DNA from: Podochytrium sp. JEL0797
Taxonomy: Eukaryota; Chytridiomycota; Chytridiomycetes; Chytridiales; Chytriomycetaceae
Assembly (NCBI GenBank): GCA_027596195.1
Contig: JADGJG010000175.1
Span: 1-33,911, forward strand
Direction of reading: 5' to 3'
Length of the DNA: 33,911 bases
The number at the start of each line of letters is the position of its first letter. Position 1 is the stretch's first letter. Positions 1-9,335 of the stretch are shown here, piece after piece. The notes beneath the pieces were generated by a model. The model saw nothing but the letters and a program-made list of their open reading frames with translations. It did not search any database and was not told the DNA's origin. Position numbers and translations under genes: made by a program.

Positions 1-193
1 GCGAAACCGCCGGATCACTCATCAATCTCCATCAGTAATCGAAGACGGACGAAAGACACGAAGGGTGGTGATGCAATCACAGACGAACGTTGCTGATGCA
101 TCAACACGGAATCCTGACAGTTAAAACACAATTTTTTTTTCTGGATCAACTGCATAAACAAGAACCCCGATCTGCCGATATCGCTTGATCGCG

Positions 194-1420
194 ATGGATT
201 CTGAACGCCGACTGCCACCTGATCCAACAATTGGGGACCTCTTTGCCTACGTCACGCAGATGCACTCAGACTTGCAAGAACAAATGAACCAATTGGCTGA
301 ACGTCAAGAACTGATCGTGGCTTCTAACGGCGCAACACTCGCGCGGATCGCGGCTTCCCAATCGTCTCTGCAGAGTTCTATCGATACGATCCAATCATCC
401 ATGATCCTCAGTCATCGCCAACTTTCCCTCCAAATCCTCCATCTCCAAAGCCCCAACAAAACGAACCGAACTCGTTTGAACCGTCTGCCTTCGGAGGTGG
501 TGGCATTGATCCTGAGCTGGATACATCCCAAGTATGTGTGGAAACTGCGTAAACTCTCTCGGGCCTTCAAGAGCATGATTTCAACCAAGTCTTTCGCGTG
601 GCATAACCTCTCGCGATTCCTCCCCGCACCTGACGCCACGCGCCTCGAATCACTAGGGTTACCATCCGACATCGATATCAGTTACATGACGGCTCCACTC
701 TCCTACCAAACGGTCTACATCCACCGTCACCTCAACCAAATGCACACCATCCGTTGGGGAATCGACGAATCCGAACGCACTGTCCCACACGCGCTCCGTC
801 TGAACTCTGGGTTTCCAATGGCCCTCCTTGCTTCGAAAGTTCTAGTCCGCCTGGCTCTCGTGAACTGCAAGATCACCGGTCCGATTCCCACCGAAATCGC
901 ACACCTCAAGAACCTCCAAGAGTTGGACTTGGACTCCAACGCGTTGTGTGGCACCATTCCAGGTGAACTCGCCGAGCTGTCCCTTCTGACGCGACTCGTG
1001 TTGTCCAACAACCGTCTGCTTTGCGGTCCATTGCCGTCTGCGCTCGCCATGCTTGAAAAACTCGAATACCTCGCCATCAGGGGAACGGGTATAACTGGAT
1101 CAATTCCACCACAGTGGGGGGACTTGGCTAAGTTGAAGGAGCTCCACCTCGATGGGAATTCGGGCCTGACTGGTTCGATTCCTCGGGAACTTGGTGGCCT
1201 GTGTCGACTTCAAACGTTATGGCTGGGAGGGTGCAACCTGTCGGGGGAGATTCCGGATGAACTCGGTTGTCTCGAGAAATTGGAAGACTTGGATTTGTCT
1301 GGCAATCTGCTCTTGCGTGGTGAGGTGCCGGCGGCGTTGGGGGGTTTGGATCAGATCGATTTGAGCCGGTGCCCGCGTTTGATTCTTGGATACGCGTTTC
1401 ACGCGACGATGAGTCCTTAA
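194..1420 (+). CDS. F-box-like / leucine-rich-repeat protein, intact copy
   Basis: Single-exon gene of 408 aa and the only intact member of a family with at least nine broken relatives in this window. Residues about 25-90 are Gln/Ser-rich with heptad-like spacing and may form a coiled coil. Residues 98-145 hold an F-box-like segment starting LPSEVVALILSWIHP, followed by KLRKLSRAFK. From about residue 216 to 402 there are roughly seven to eight LRRs of the plant-specific type (LxxLxLxxNxLxGxIPxELGxL). No signal peptide or membrane segment is seen, so a cytosolic or nuclear protein is likely. F-box plus LRR proteins are often substrate adaptors of SCF ubiquitin ligases; that role is inference here because the F-box match is weak. 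The ATG at 194 is chosen because the reading frame has no earlier ATG (a TTG lies at 185). No introns are seen. Confidence 0.85.
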   Translation: MDSERRLPPDPTIGDLFAYVTQMHSDLQEQMNQLAERQELIVASNGATLARIAASQSSLQSSIDTIQSSMILSHRQLSLQILHLQSPNKTNRTRLNRLPSEVVALILSWIHPKYVWKLRKLSRAFKSMISTKSFAWHNLSRFLPAPDATRLESLGLPSDIDISYMTAPLSYQTVYIHRHLNQMHTIRWGIDESERTVPHALRLNSGFPMALLASKVLVRLALVNCKITGPIPTEIAHLKNLQELDLDSNALCGTIPGELAELSLLTRLVLSNNRLLCGPLPSALAMLEKLEYLAIRGTGITGSIPPQWGDLAKLKELHLDGNSGLTGSIPRELGGLCRLQTLWLGGCNLSGEIPDELGCLEKLEDLDLSGNLLLRGEVPAALGGLDQIDLSRCPRLILGYAFHATMSP

Positions 1421-1430
1421 TTTTTTAACG

Positions 1431-1525
1431 AATAATCACAGTTGCTGGCATGGTATCATTAGACCCGTAATTTTTATATACAGAATAATCAGTTGCTGGC
1501 ATGGTATTGGCATGGTATCATTAGA
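1431..1525. repeat. Imperfect direct repeat downstream of the LRR gene
   Basis: Positions 1431-1463 and 1484-1525 both begin AATAATC, share CAGTTGCTGGCATGGTAT and end in CATTAGA. The second copy carries an internal duplication of the TGGCATGGTAT part. The repeat lies just past the LRR stop codon in AT-rich sequence, so it sits in the 3' UTR or intergenic DNA. No function is evident. Confidence 0.75.
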
Positions 1526-1617
1526 ATATTAAATAATCAATTCATTTTTTTGCATTTTTTTCTTCATTTTTAATTTCGCTTATTTATTTGCTTAACAAAT
1601 TGTGTGGCATTGTCACC

Positions 1618-1683
1618 CTTTGAATTGTCCGAATTGTCGCCACTGACGTGTCTCGAGTTGATCAACAACTGCTTGCTTTCTTA
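1618..1683 (+). pseudogene. Short LRR-family relic
   Basis: The plus strand reads FELSELSPLTCLELINNCLL and then a stop. This aligns with the repeat ELAELSLLTRLVLSNNRLL of the intact upstream LRR gene. Only about 22 codons remain and the flanks are AT-rich and non-coding, so this is a leftover from an older, mostly deleted copy. It is too short to be functional. Confidence 0.6.
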
Positions 1684-1858
1684 AATTTTTTTCCCACTCC
1701 TCGACAGTGTGTAATAAATTGTATGTTATTGCTGCTCTAAGAATATAGCACCAATAATTATATATTTTCATCGTGGTAGTTTGAAGGAGAAAAAAAAGAG
1801 AAAAATCAAAAAATGAATACAAAAACAACGCCAAGCCCCTCCATTCGCACGTATGATC

Positions 1859-2689
1859 TTATTCCTCATCTTGCCCATCTTCTTGACACCTCGCGCCGGC
1901 TCCGCCCCCGACACCCCTCCCATAATTCGGCCGTCTCGCATACTCCCCCAAACCACATCGTCTCTCATGCCTCTTCAAGTTGCTCAACACGGTAAACTTC
2001 CACTCACACCCTTCCCTGCGACAACTGTACGGTCTGTTTCCCGTGTGAGAGTTCATGTGCGTTTTGAGCGTCGACGGGCGTTCAAAGTCTTTGGGACACA
2101 GCGTGCATTTGTACTTCTTGGGCGTTGCGAAGAAGGCCACGTCTCCGTTGGGAGATGTTGGGGAGAGAAGGGTGGTGTTGGAGTTGGTTCGGAGGGGTTG
2201 GGACGCGACAATGCTTGGTTTGGGAAGTGTGGGTTCAAAACCGGACGGCGAGCTCGTGGACGCGTCGTCAAACGTGTACTCTTGCCTCAGTTCCTCATTG
2301 TACTCGGATAAATTATCATCCATGTGCGCGTCATCTTGCAACGCGTGGTACGAGGTCTGTTCAGTCTCGAGCGCTTGTTGGTGTTGATTCTGCTGCTGAT
2401 GCAACACGAAGCGCTCATGCAGAAACTGAAAAACCTCGCGTTCTTGGTCCGTGAGCGTTTGTTCCGTTAGTAGAGGCTGTTCTGGAGATTGCGGCTCCGG
2501 GGACGGAAGGTGGCTGCGGTTCGCTGAGTGTGACGGGGTGTGTGTCCCTGGAGCAGCAGCCGACGTGGAAGCCAGATGTGGGGATCCGATGGGGGACTGG
2601 TTGTGGTGGTTCAGACGCGACGCAGCTTTAAGGAAGAGAGACGCGGTGTCTGTGTCCAAGGACGCGTTGGAAGATGTGAAGGTGGTCAT
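1859..2689 (-). CDS. C2H2-type zinc-finger transcription factor
   Basis: Protein of 276 aa if translation starts at the ATG at 2689. The N-terminal two-thirds is low complexity, rich in Ser, Thr, Pro and Gln, with an acidic patch, as in fungal activators. Near the C-terminus (about residues 195-245) are two adjacent fingers: C-X2-C-X12-H-X3-H, the linker HTGNRPY, then C-X4-C-X12-H-X3-C. The second finger therefore ends in Cys and is a C2HC variant. The TG(N/E)(R/K)P linker is the classical DNA-binding linker, so sequence-specific binding in the nucleus is expected. The basic Gly/Arg tail follows directly. An in-frame ATG at 2833 would add 48 residues that do not look conserved; neither start has a strong context. 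Targets are unknown. Confidence 0.8.
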   Translation of the reverse strand: MTTFTSSNASLDTDTASLFLKAASRLNHHNQSPIGSPHLASTSAAAPGTHTPSHSANRSHLPSPEPQSPEQPLLTEQTLTDQEREVFQFLHERFVLHQQQNQHQQALETEQTSYHALQDDAHMDDNLSEYNEELRQEYTFDDASTSSPSGFEPTLPKPSIVASQPLRTNSNTTLLSPTSPNGDVAFFATPKKYKCTLCPKDFERPSTLKTHMNSHTGNRPYSCRREGCEWKFTVLSNLKRHERRCGLGEYARRPNYGRGVGGGAGARCQEDGQDEE

Positions 2690-3173
2690 TGAGAATGGTT
2701 GGGAGGGGCGTTGTGTCCTTTTCGGGAATGATTCTCTGGATTCTCTGACGAGGCTTCCTTTTCTTTGTGCGAATCTCAAGAGATTGGGAGGAGGAGACAA
2801 AGCCTTTGCGAATCTGATTGGCAAAGTGATCATCCAAGTTTCTTTGTTCTTTTCGCGGAGAAAAAAAGATCTCCTTTCTCTACTTTTTCCATTATTACGG
2901 AGTATAATCGGAGCGAGAAACGCCTTCACCTCACCTCACCCAGTATTGTGGCATAAAACATAAGGCTGAACCATGGCAAAGCCGCAATATGGCTTGACGC
3001 TCAAACGTCAGCGTAAATCTTCATGAAAATCGATACACAAATATTGTAGAATGCGTATCATTCAAAGAAATTGGTCGGAAACGCGTCAATCACCGAATCG
3101 CAATGATTTCCGATCACATGCTGCGTCTCCTTGACTCCGGCAAAGAAACAATCGCCCCAAAAAAGAGTCAAAA

Positions 3174-4519
3174 ATGGCCAGCTTTCCTCCTTCAGAAGAC
3201 AATCGGATTCTCGAGACCAGCGTATGTTTCAGGTGTTCTGTTGAGCGCATTCGTTAACACCCATTCCAGTTCCTCGGTCTCCCACTGTCAAACCCCGTCG
3301 GCCTCGCCGCAGGTTTCAACAAACACGCCAACGGTATCACCGATCTCTTCACCTCTGGCTTTGGCCTCGTTGAAATTGGCAGTGTGACCCCGCTGCCTCA
3401 ACCGGGAAACCCACTCCCACGCATCTTTCGTCTCGAGGAAGACTCCGCAATCGTGAACCGGTGCGGGTTCAATAGCGAGGGACATGATGTGATTCTTGGG
3501 CGGCTTGAGGCGCGTGGTCCCGAAGGGGATGACAAGGGCGTTGATGCAGGGTCGCGCGTTGGGGGTCAACTTGGGAAAGAATAAGGTGTCGAAAGCGGAG
3601 GATCATAGTGATTATGTCAAGGGGGTGGTCAAGTTGGGACCGTATGCGGATTATTTGGTCATCAACGTGAGCAGTCCGAATACGCCAGGGTTGAGGGGAT
3701 TGCAGAGACGTGAACCCATGTTGAAGCTGTTGAATGAGGTGAGAGTGCTCTTTGGTCGTTTTGGATATTGGTGGGATATTGGCCCAGAGAACCCGCGTGT
3801 GCTGAATTTTTTGGATTTTCGAACTCACGCGTGCTCGCAGGTCCGACAAGCACGCGACACGTGTCTTTCACACAGACCACCTATCCTCGTCAAAATCGCG
3901 CCGGATGTCACGCAAGCCGAGTTGGAGGACATTGCGGCCGTGATTCTCGAGTCCAAGATTGACGGGGTGGTGATTAGCAATACGACCATTTCGCGGCCAG
4001 CTTCGTTGAAGAGTGGTGAGTTGGCGAAGTTACGTGTGATCTAATGCACCATTGACGTGTCGAATTGGTGCATTTTCGATGCGTGGAGACACAAGCGCAT
4101 TCGCTCCGAGGCGCGCTCTCCACCATCATCTCGCATTCTAGCGCAACGCATCGCTTCGCTCCTCTTATTCAAAAAACTAACGCAAACGTATCTGCAACCC
4201 AGACACGTCCCTCACCACCCAAACCGGCGGCCTATGCGGTCCACCCGTTCGCCCCTTAGCCCTGTCCAAAATCCGATCCTTTTACGCCCTCACGCACGGC
4301 CGAATTCCGATCATTGGATGCGGTGGAATCTCGAGCCCCCAAGATGCGATCGCGTTTGCCCGAGCGGGAGCAAGTGTGGTGCAAACGTACACAGTGTTGG
4401 CGTATCAAGGGATGGAATTTGTAGAGGAGTTGAAGCGGGGGGTGGTGGATTTGTTGAAGTCGGAGGGGAAGACGTGGAGGGAGGTGGTTGGTTCAGATCA
4501 TATGCGAAGCAAGTTATAA
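3174..4519 (+). pseudogene. Dihydroorotate dehydrogenase (class 2), N-terminally short and frameshifted
   Basis: Clear class-2 (quinone-linked) DHODH similarity, the fourth step of pyrimidine synthesis, normally at the mitochondrial inner membrane. Exons: 3174-3221, 3270-3738, 3841-4015, 4203-4519, with good GT-AG sites and an ACTAAC branch site at 4176-4181. Motifs in order: [73 protein letters not shown] and IIGCGGISS. Two defects are seen. The first codons start only about ten residues before the barrel, so the targeting peptide and helical quinone tunnel of the family are missing. Near 3516 one extra G shifts the frame between RLEAR and VPKGMTRAL. The frame then stays open to the stop. 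It could be an assembly error plus an unrecognised 5' exon, but a nearby DHODH relic makes a decayed duplicate more likely. Confidence 0.8.
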
Positions 4520-4714
4520 ACCCGTAACAGTAGTTGCATTCCGAAGTGTCAGTTTTCGAATATAGCCGTTGAGCATAATCTTGGTGATTGGGATGGAAAA
4601 AAATTAATAGAACGCGTCGCTGTCAAGACATGTGGGTTTCGGCGTTCGGGTACCTTTCAATGCGGAGGACAGTTCAGTTAACTATAACGATACCAAAATC
4701 AAAACAATCACAAA

Positions 4715-6085
4715 ATGGAGGATCATCCCTCTACTGCGACTGCCACAATCCTGGCACTGTTGAACCAGCTTGTTTCGAACCAGTCACAGATGCAGAAGCA
4801 GCTGAACCAATTGGCTGCCGGCCATGACTCTTCCAACGCACGCATCGATGCTTCTAACTCCGCACTCCCATCCTTTATCCAGTCTTCTATCTCCCCTCTC
4901 CAGTCATCCCTATCATCGGCCGAGTCTTCCATTGCCCTCAACCACTGCGAACTCTCCCTCCAAATTCTGCAGCTCCAATACGCAACGAAAAAACAATACA
5001 CTCGTTTCACCAATCTTCCTTTTGATGTCGTTGAGCTGGTGTTCAGTTGGATTCATCCAAAGAATGTCTGGAAGCTTCGTGGTCTCTCGCGTTGCTTCCG
5101 CGACTGCATTTCGGCCAAGTCGTTTGCTTTGCTCAACAGCACCCGCTTTGTCCCCTGACCCGACCTCACAATCCTCGAATCCCTGGAGAAACCATCCGAT
5201 ACTGATATCATCTATCTGCGGGCCTCGCTCTCACATCAAACCGTCTACATCCAGCGCCAACTGAACCACTTGAGAGTGATCCGATGGGGTGTCGATGAAG
5301 ATGAGAATGACGTCGACCACGCCTTTCGTTTGCAATCAGGATTTCGAATGGCTCTCCTTTCCTCCAAAACTCTGGTCCGTCTTTCTTGCCCTTGTGAACT
5401 GCAACATCACCTGCGCAATCCCTGCCGAAATTGCGCACCTCCAGAATCTCCAATGGCTGGACTTGGAGTTCACCGCGTTCTCGGGAGCCATTCCAGATGA
5501 AATCGCCGAGTTGTCAGAACTGACGCGTCTCCAGTTGTCCAATAACCATATGCTTTCGGGCCCTTTGCCTTCTGCTCTTGGCCAGCTCAAAAAAATCGAA
5601 TATCTTGGAATCGGTAGCACGGTGTATGTGGCTCGATCCCACCAGAGTGCGGTGGCATGACCAATTTGAAAGAACTGTACCTTGATGAGAATTCGGGGTT
5701 GTGTGGCTCGATTCCTCGGGAGCTCGGAAACCTGGGCCAACTTCAATACCTATTTCTCCATGCGAGCAATTTTTCTGGGGAAATTCCGCGTGAACTCGGT
5801 GGACTCGAGAGGTTGGAGGAATTGGTTTTGCCAGACAATGTGCTCTTGTGTGGTGAAGTTCCGGTGGTGTTGGCGACGTTGCCGTGTCTTGAATTCTGCG
5901 ATTTGAGTGGGTGTCCGAAGTTGACCATCGGATTTGAATTTCGCGAAGAAGCTGGGTTTTTGGGTCCAAATGACGAATTAACATCTTTCCCCCTGACACC
6001 ACGGCAGCCCTTTCATCAAGGGACGATGCAAAGAGAAAGAAGGGTCCATTCGCAACTGCCGACCAAAATTGTAATTGCTGAATGA
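4715..6085 (+). pseudogene. F-box-like / LRR protein, pseudogene
   Basis: Full-length relative of the intact gene at 194-1420, starting MEDHPSTATATILALLNQL and including the coiled N-terminus, the F-box-like LPFDVVELVFSWIHP and the LRRs. It carries at least three lesions: an in-frame TGA at 5156-5158 where the intact copy has Ala in FLPAPD, a frameshift near 5390 (before LVNCNITCAIP), and another near 5625-5635 (before the segment PPECGGMTNLKEL). The last frame runs from about 5630 to the stop at 6083-6085 with intact LRRs. No splice signals explain the frame changes. It lies 195 bp downstream of the DHODH copy, and this DHODH-LRR order is repeated in the next unit. Confidence 0.85.
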
Positions 6086-6450
6086 GGTGAGGATGTTTTG
6101 GGTTTGTATCAAACTCACGCGTGCGTATAGGGCTGATGAGCACGCGACATCAGGTCATTGAAGAGTGATTGTGGGAGTCGCAGATTACATTTAAAAATAT
6201 AACGCATCGAATTTATACAATTTCAAATGCCTAAACCAAAGGAGAAACGGCCTATCCGGTCCACTCGTGTACCCCTTGGCCCTGTCCAAAATTCTGCCCT
6301 TTTATTTTAGCGAACAAGAGGCGATCGCGTTTGTCCGAGCGGGAGCGAGTGTGATGCAAATGTACACGGTTTTGCCAATTATGGGATGGCATTTGTGGAG
6401 GAGTTGAAGTGTGGGGTGGTGGATGTGTTGAAGGCGGTGCATATTTAATA
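6077..6450 (+). pseudogene. DHODH 3'-end relic (second copy)
   Basis: Nucleotide-level match to the DHODH at 3727-4480. It begins at TTGCTGAATGAGGTGAG (the exon 2/intron junction), then ACTCACGCGTGC and AGCACGCGACA, and after a divergent or deleted middle shows GGCCTATCCGGTCCACTCGT and GCGATCGCGTTTGTCCGAGC. The end encodes a degraded form of the C-terminal FVEELKRGVVDLLK. Internal parts are deleted, for example the segment carrying IIGCGGISS. The sequence following it (GACGTGTCAGT, AATAGCC) also matches the DHODH-LRR spacer at 4540-4570. It is non-functional and is the left part of the second duplication unit. Confidence 0.75.
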
Positions 6451-6651
6451 AAACGTGTTGTTGAATTCTGACGTGTCAGTCTTTCAAAATAGCCATTTTT
6501 TGCTTCGTCTCTTCCCTTTGACATGCTGTGATCAACAATCAAAATCAAAATAACCGCGAAGTACATGGAACCCTCTGCCATGACAACTTCCATCCTGGCC
6601 AGCTGTACCAAGTCGTCCAGAACCAGTCACAGATGCAGGACCAGCTGAACC

Positions 6652-7071
6652 TGTCAAGTGCCTATGGAATTGGTTGACATGGGATTTGTGTTTGTTGGTT
6701 GGAGGGAGTTGGGGTGGCGGGTCTGAGAGCGCGGGAGTCAGGCCGTTTCCGCAGAGATACCGACAGCGATGAGTTTGGGATCTGAATCGGGTGCAGAGAT
6801 GTTTACGAGCGAGAGTTGTGTTGTTTCTTTATTCCCCCTTTGTGTTTTGTTTTTGTTGTGTTGCGTTGTTTTACTAACCAGACCGCGAGTCTGTGTTGAC
6901 TAGCAGCTGTAGCCGCGTGAGAGTTCGGGCCATGGACCATTTAGTGTGACAGCAACATTTCGCGCACCCAGTCATTCCGCGCCAAGTCGAATCAAGTTGA
7001 GCCTGGCGTGGTCTCACCACTCGGAACTCTGTGACATCAGGGTGGGGGAGCCTTGAAGGGCGTGCGTTACA
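6652..7071 (+). mobile_element. LTR-like insertion (candidate solo LTR)
   Basis: About 420 bp with no LRR similarity sits exactly inside the conserved QLNQLAA codons of the surrounding LRR pseudogene. It begins TGTCAAG and ends GTTACA, the TGT...ACA termini typical of retrotransposon LTRs. It is flanked by AACC (6648-6651) on the left and AACT (7072-7075) on the right, which could be a 4-bp target duplication with one mismatch. There is no coding potential, and a T-rich stretch lies in the middle (about 6828-6875). Strand is arbitrary. What is seen is a clean insertion with these ends; the LTR label is inference. Confidence 0.5.
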
Positions 7072-8211
7072 AACTGATTGGCTGCCAGCCTTGACTCAAC
7101 CAACGCACGCATCGATGCTTCTCACTCCGCACTCCAATCCTGTCCAGTCTTCTATCTCCCCTCTACAGTATACCCTATCATCGTTCGAGTTCTCAGTCGC
7201 CTCAATGCCACCGCCAGCTCTCCCTCCCGGCGTAGCTCCAAAACCCCACCAAAAAACATTATACGCGAATCACCCGTCTTCCGTTTGAGGTTGTGGCGTT
7301 AGTGCTGAGTTGGATTCATCCAAAGGTTGTCTGGAAGCTTCGCGGTCTCTTGCGCTCCTTCAGAGACTGCATTTCGACCAAGTCGTTCGCTTTCATCAAC
7401 ATCCGCCGGTTCCTCCCACCTCCAGACCTCACACAACTCGAATCCCTCAGTAAACCACCCAATCAAGACATTATGTACATGATGGCCCCACTCTCGTACC
7501 AAACCATCTACATTGAGGGTCGCCTGCTCCACATGAAATCGATCTATTGGGGTATCGGTCAACCTCTGATAGTCGTCCACGCGCTTCGTTTGGAATCCGG
7601 ATTCCCAATAGCCCTTCTTACCTCCAAAGTTCTGGTCCGGGTGATTTTGAGGGACTGCAAGGTCACCGGTCCGATTCCCGTTGAAATCGCGCAGCACAAG
7701 AATCTCCAAGAGTTGGATTTGAGCTTGAACAGGCTCTCGGGAGCTATTCCCAGTGAACTCACCGAGTTGTCGCAAGTGACGCGCCTCGGATTGTCTAACA
7801 ACCTTCTGCTCTGTGGTCTGTCGCCGTCTGCACTTGCACGACTGCAAAAACTCGAATACTTTGCCATCAGGGGAACTCTGAGTGGGGTAGAATGACCAAT
7901 TTGAAGCAACTCTACCTTGATCCGAATTCTGGGCTGGGTGGAGCAATTCCTCGCGAACTCGGAGGTCTGAGCCAGCTTCATACTTTGAGGCTGGGTGGGT
8001 GCAATTTTTCGGGGGAGATTCCGCATGAGCTCAATGGACTCGAGATGTTGAAGGAATTGTATTTGCCGGGCAATGTGCTTTTGTGTGGAGAGGTGCCAAC
8101 GGCGTTGGCGACATTGGCGCGTCCTGACTTCTGCGATTTCAGGGGGTGCCCTGGATTGACAATTTGTTTTGACTTTCGCGAAGAAGTTGACTTCTATGGT
8201 CCCAATAAGGA

Positions 8212-8226
8212 GGGGGGGGGGGGGGG
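8212..8226 (+). repeat. Poly-G tract (15 G)
   Basis: Fifteen consecutive G, preceded by GGA and followed by AGGGGAAGGG. It lies at the junction between the tail of one LRR pseudogene and the middle of another LRR fragment. Such a run could fold as a G-quadruplex and is prone to slippage in replication and sequencing, so its exact length is uncertain. Confidence 0.9.
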
Positions 8227-8299
8227 AGGGGAAGGGTGTGCTTTTTGACGACGGGGACGAGTAAAATTGAGTTTATTTCCAAATATTAAATTTTTACTT

Positions 8300-8520
8300 G
8301 ATTCGGACATTTTGGTACTTGGTTGGGGTGTCAATGAACACGGGATTCGCGTCACCCACGAGCTTTGTTTGACATCTGGATTCCCAATGCCTCCCCTTGA
8401 CTCCAAATCTGGGGTTCGAGTGGCTCTTGCGAACCGTAAGATGACGGGCTCGATTCCCGATGAAATGGCGCACCTCCAGACTCTTGAAGAGTTGGACTTG
8501 AACTCTAACGAGTTTTTTTC
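8300..8520 (+). pseudogene. LRR-family internal fragment
   Basis: The frame reads LGWGVNEHGIRVTHELCL, SGFPMPPLDSKSGVRVALA, then MTGSIPDEMAHLQTLEELDL. This aligns with residues about 187-255 of the intact LRR protein (IRWGIDE through LQELDLDSN). There is no N-terminus, F-box-like part or later repeats. Sequence after 8520 diverges. It lies directly after the previous pseudogene, so it is probably the remains of a third tandem unit fused at the poly-G tract. Confidence 0.7.
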
Positions 8521-8572
8521 GCTGCCAGTCGTCCCATCTGACGCGTCTCTCCTTGGGCCACCCAAGCGGTAA

Positions 8573-9335
8573 TCCTCAGCAGCGCTAAACACATACTGTA
8601 GTTCAGACATCATCGCGAGGCGTGGGAGAGGGGGACTCTAAGCCAAAATCCAACAACAGGCTATGCGCCGACTGGCTGAGTCGGCAGTGTCAAAAAGGTA
8701 CTGCAGTCTGACGAAGATATTTCATTAACAAAAACCACTCACGAAAAGAGTGGTACTGTATTTTTTGAGAAGGAAGCCGATTATATGTAAATGTAAATCG
8801 TTGAGAAAAAAAGGTGACTCACAATTTTTCGTCATGGACGTGGTTCGAAGCCGACAAGGGCGACCCGCTCCAGCGAGGGAGGCGAACGAAGTACTGTTGT
8901 GAATCGAGATGCGAAACTCTTTGGTTGGCAATCTTGGACTCTTGATTGCTGCCATCCACACAGTACGATAGACGACCCTCGTCCTCCCGCTAAGTGTTGG
9001 TGCGTCGAGAGATTGACGAGATCGCCGCCGCCTGGCGGTCCCCCGGATCCAACGAATATTGTAATGTTACCCGAGATGTCGGAGTAATTGAATTGCGTGG
9101 AAGCAAACTCTTTTCTGTTAGTGAGGTTCCGACGACTGGAATCGTGCAAAATGGGTGGGTGTCATTGGCTGGCCATTGATTTTGATTTTCGCGAAGAAGC
9201 TCACTTCAATATTTCCTGACGAATAAAAAGGAACGCGAAGCCAAATAAAAACATGATCCGGACATTCGCGATGCTTGGGCCGGAAGCAAAACAACCCCGC
9301 CAATTTCTCGCCAACAAAAAAAACATCATTTTAAA
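8573..9335. other. Intergenic region upstream of PCNA with an LRR tail relic
   Basis: No gene is supported here; the short reading frames lack family similarity. At about 9160-9216 the plus strand encodes FDFREEAHF, matching the conserved C-terminal tail FDFREEVDF of the LRR pseudogenes, so this is the end of a decayed copy. A stretch at 8780-8826 (TATATGTAAATGTAAATCGTTGAGAAAA and on to GACTCA) resembles 22590-22626, just before the LRR fragment at 22681, so it may be old family flank. The last 150 bp act as the likely PCNA promoter. Confidence 0.5.
9187..9195. promoter_or_regulatory. TTTCGCGAA palindrome, candidate cell-cycle element of PCNA
   Basis: Perfect palindrome TTTCGCGAA about 140 bp before the PCNA start codon. 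Two more CGCGAA/TTCGCG cores lie at 9234-9239 and 9265-9270. E2F and the fungal MBF/SBF factors bind CGCG-core elements in S-phase genes, PCNA being a classic target. The function is inferred from motif and position only. The first palindrome overlaps the FDFREE codons of an LRR relic. Confidence 0.35.

Larger units (their letters stand above)
6565..8248 (+). pseudogene. F-box-like / LRR protein, pseudogene split by an insertion
   Basis: The N-terminus (MEPSAMTTSILA, then QNQSQMQDQLN after a one-base shift) runs to 6651 and resumes after a 420-bp insertion at 7072 with LAASLDSTNARIDAS. Further frameshifts lie in the Ser-rich coil (about 7130-7300). The F-box-like and first LRR parts are open from about 7293 to 7895. 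A last frame (about 7870-8248) carries MTNLKQLYLDPNSG and further LRRs, ending at a poly-G tract. The C-terminal frame reads FDFREEVDFYGPN, the family tail. Several independent lesions mean this cannot encode the family protein. It is the LRR half of the second DHODH-LRR unit. Confidence 0.85.

Noticed and set aside
2451..2963. 170-codon plus-strand frame opposite the zinc-finger gene
   Set aside because: It is antisense to the C2H2 gene, has no conserved features, and would span that gene's presumed promoter.
8825..8890. GGTTCGAAGCC, resembling a tRNA T-arm
   Set aside because: No matching acceptor stem, D-arm or anticodon arm could be drawn around it on either strand.
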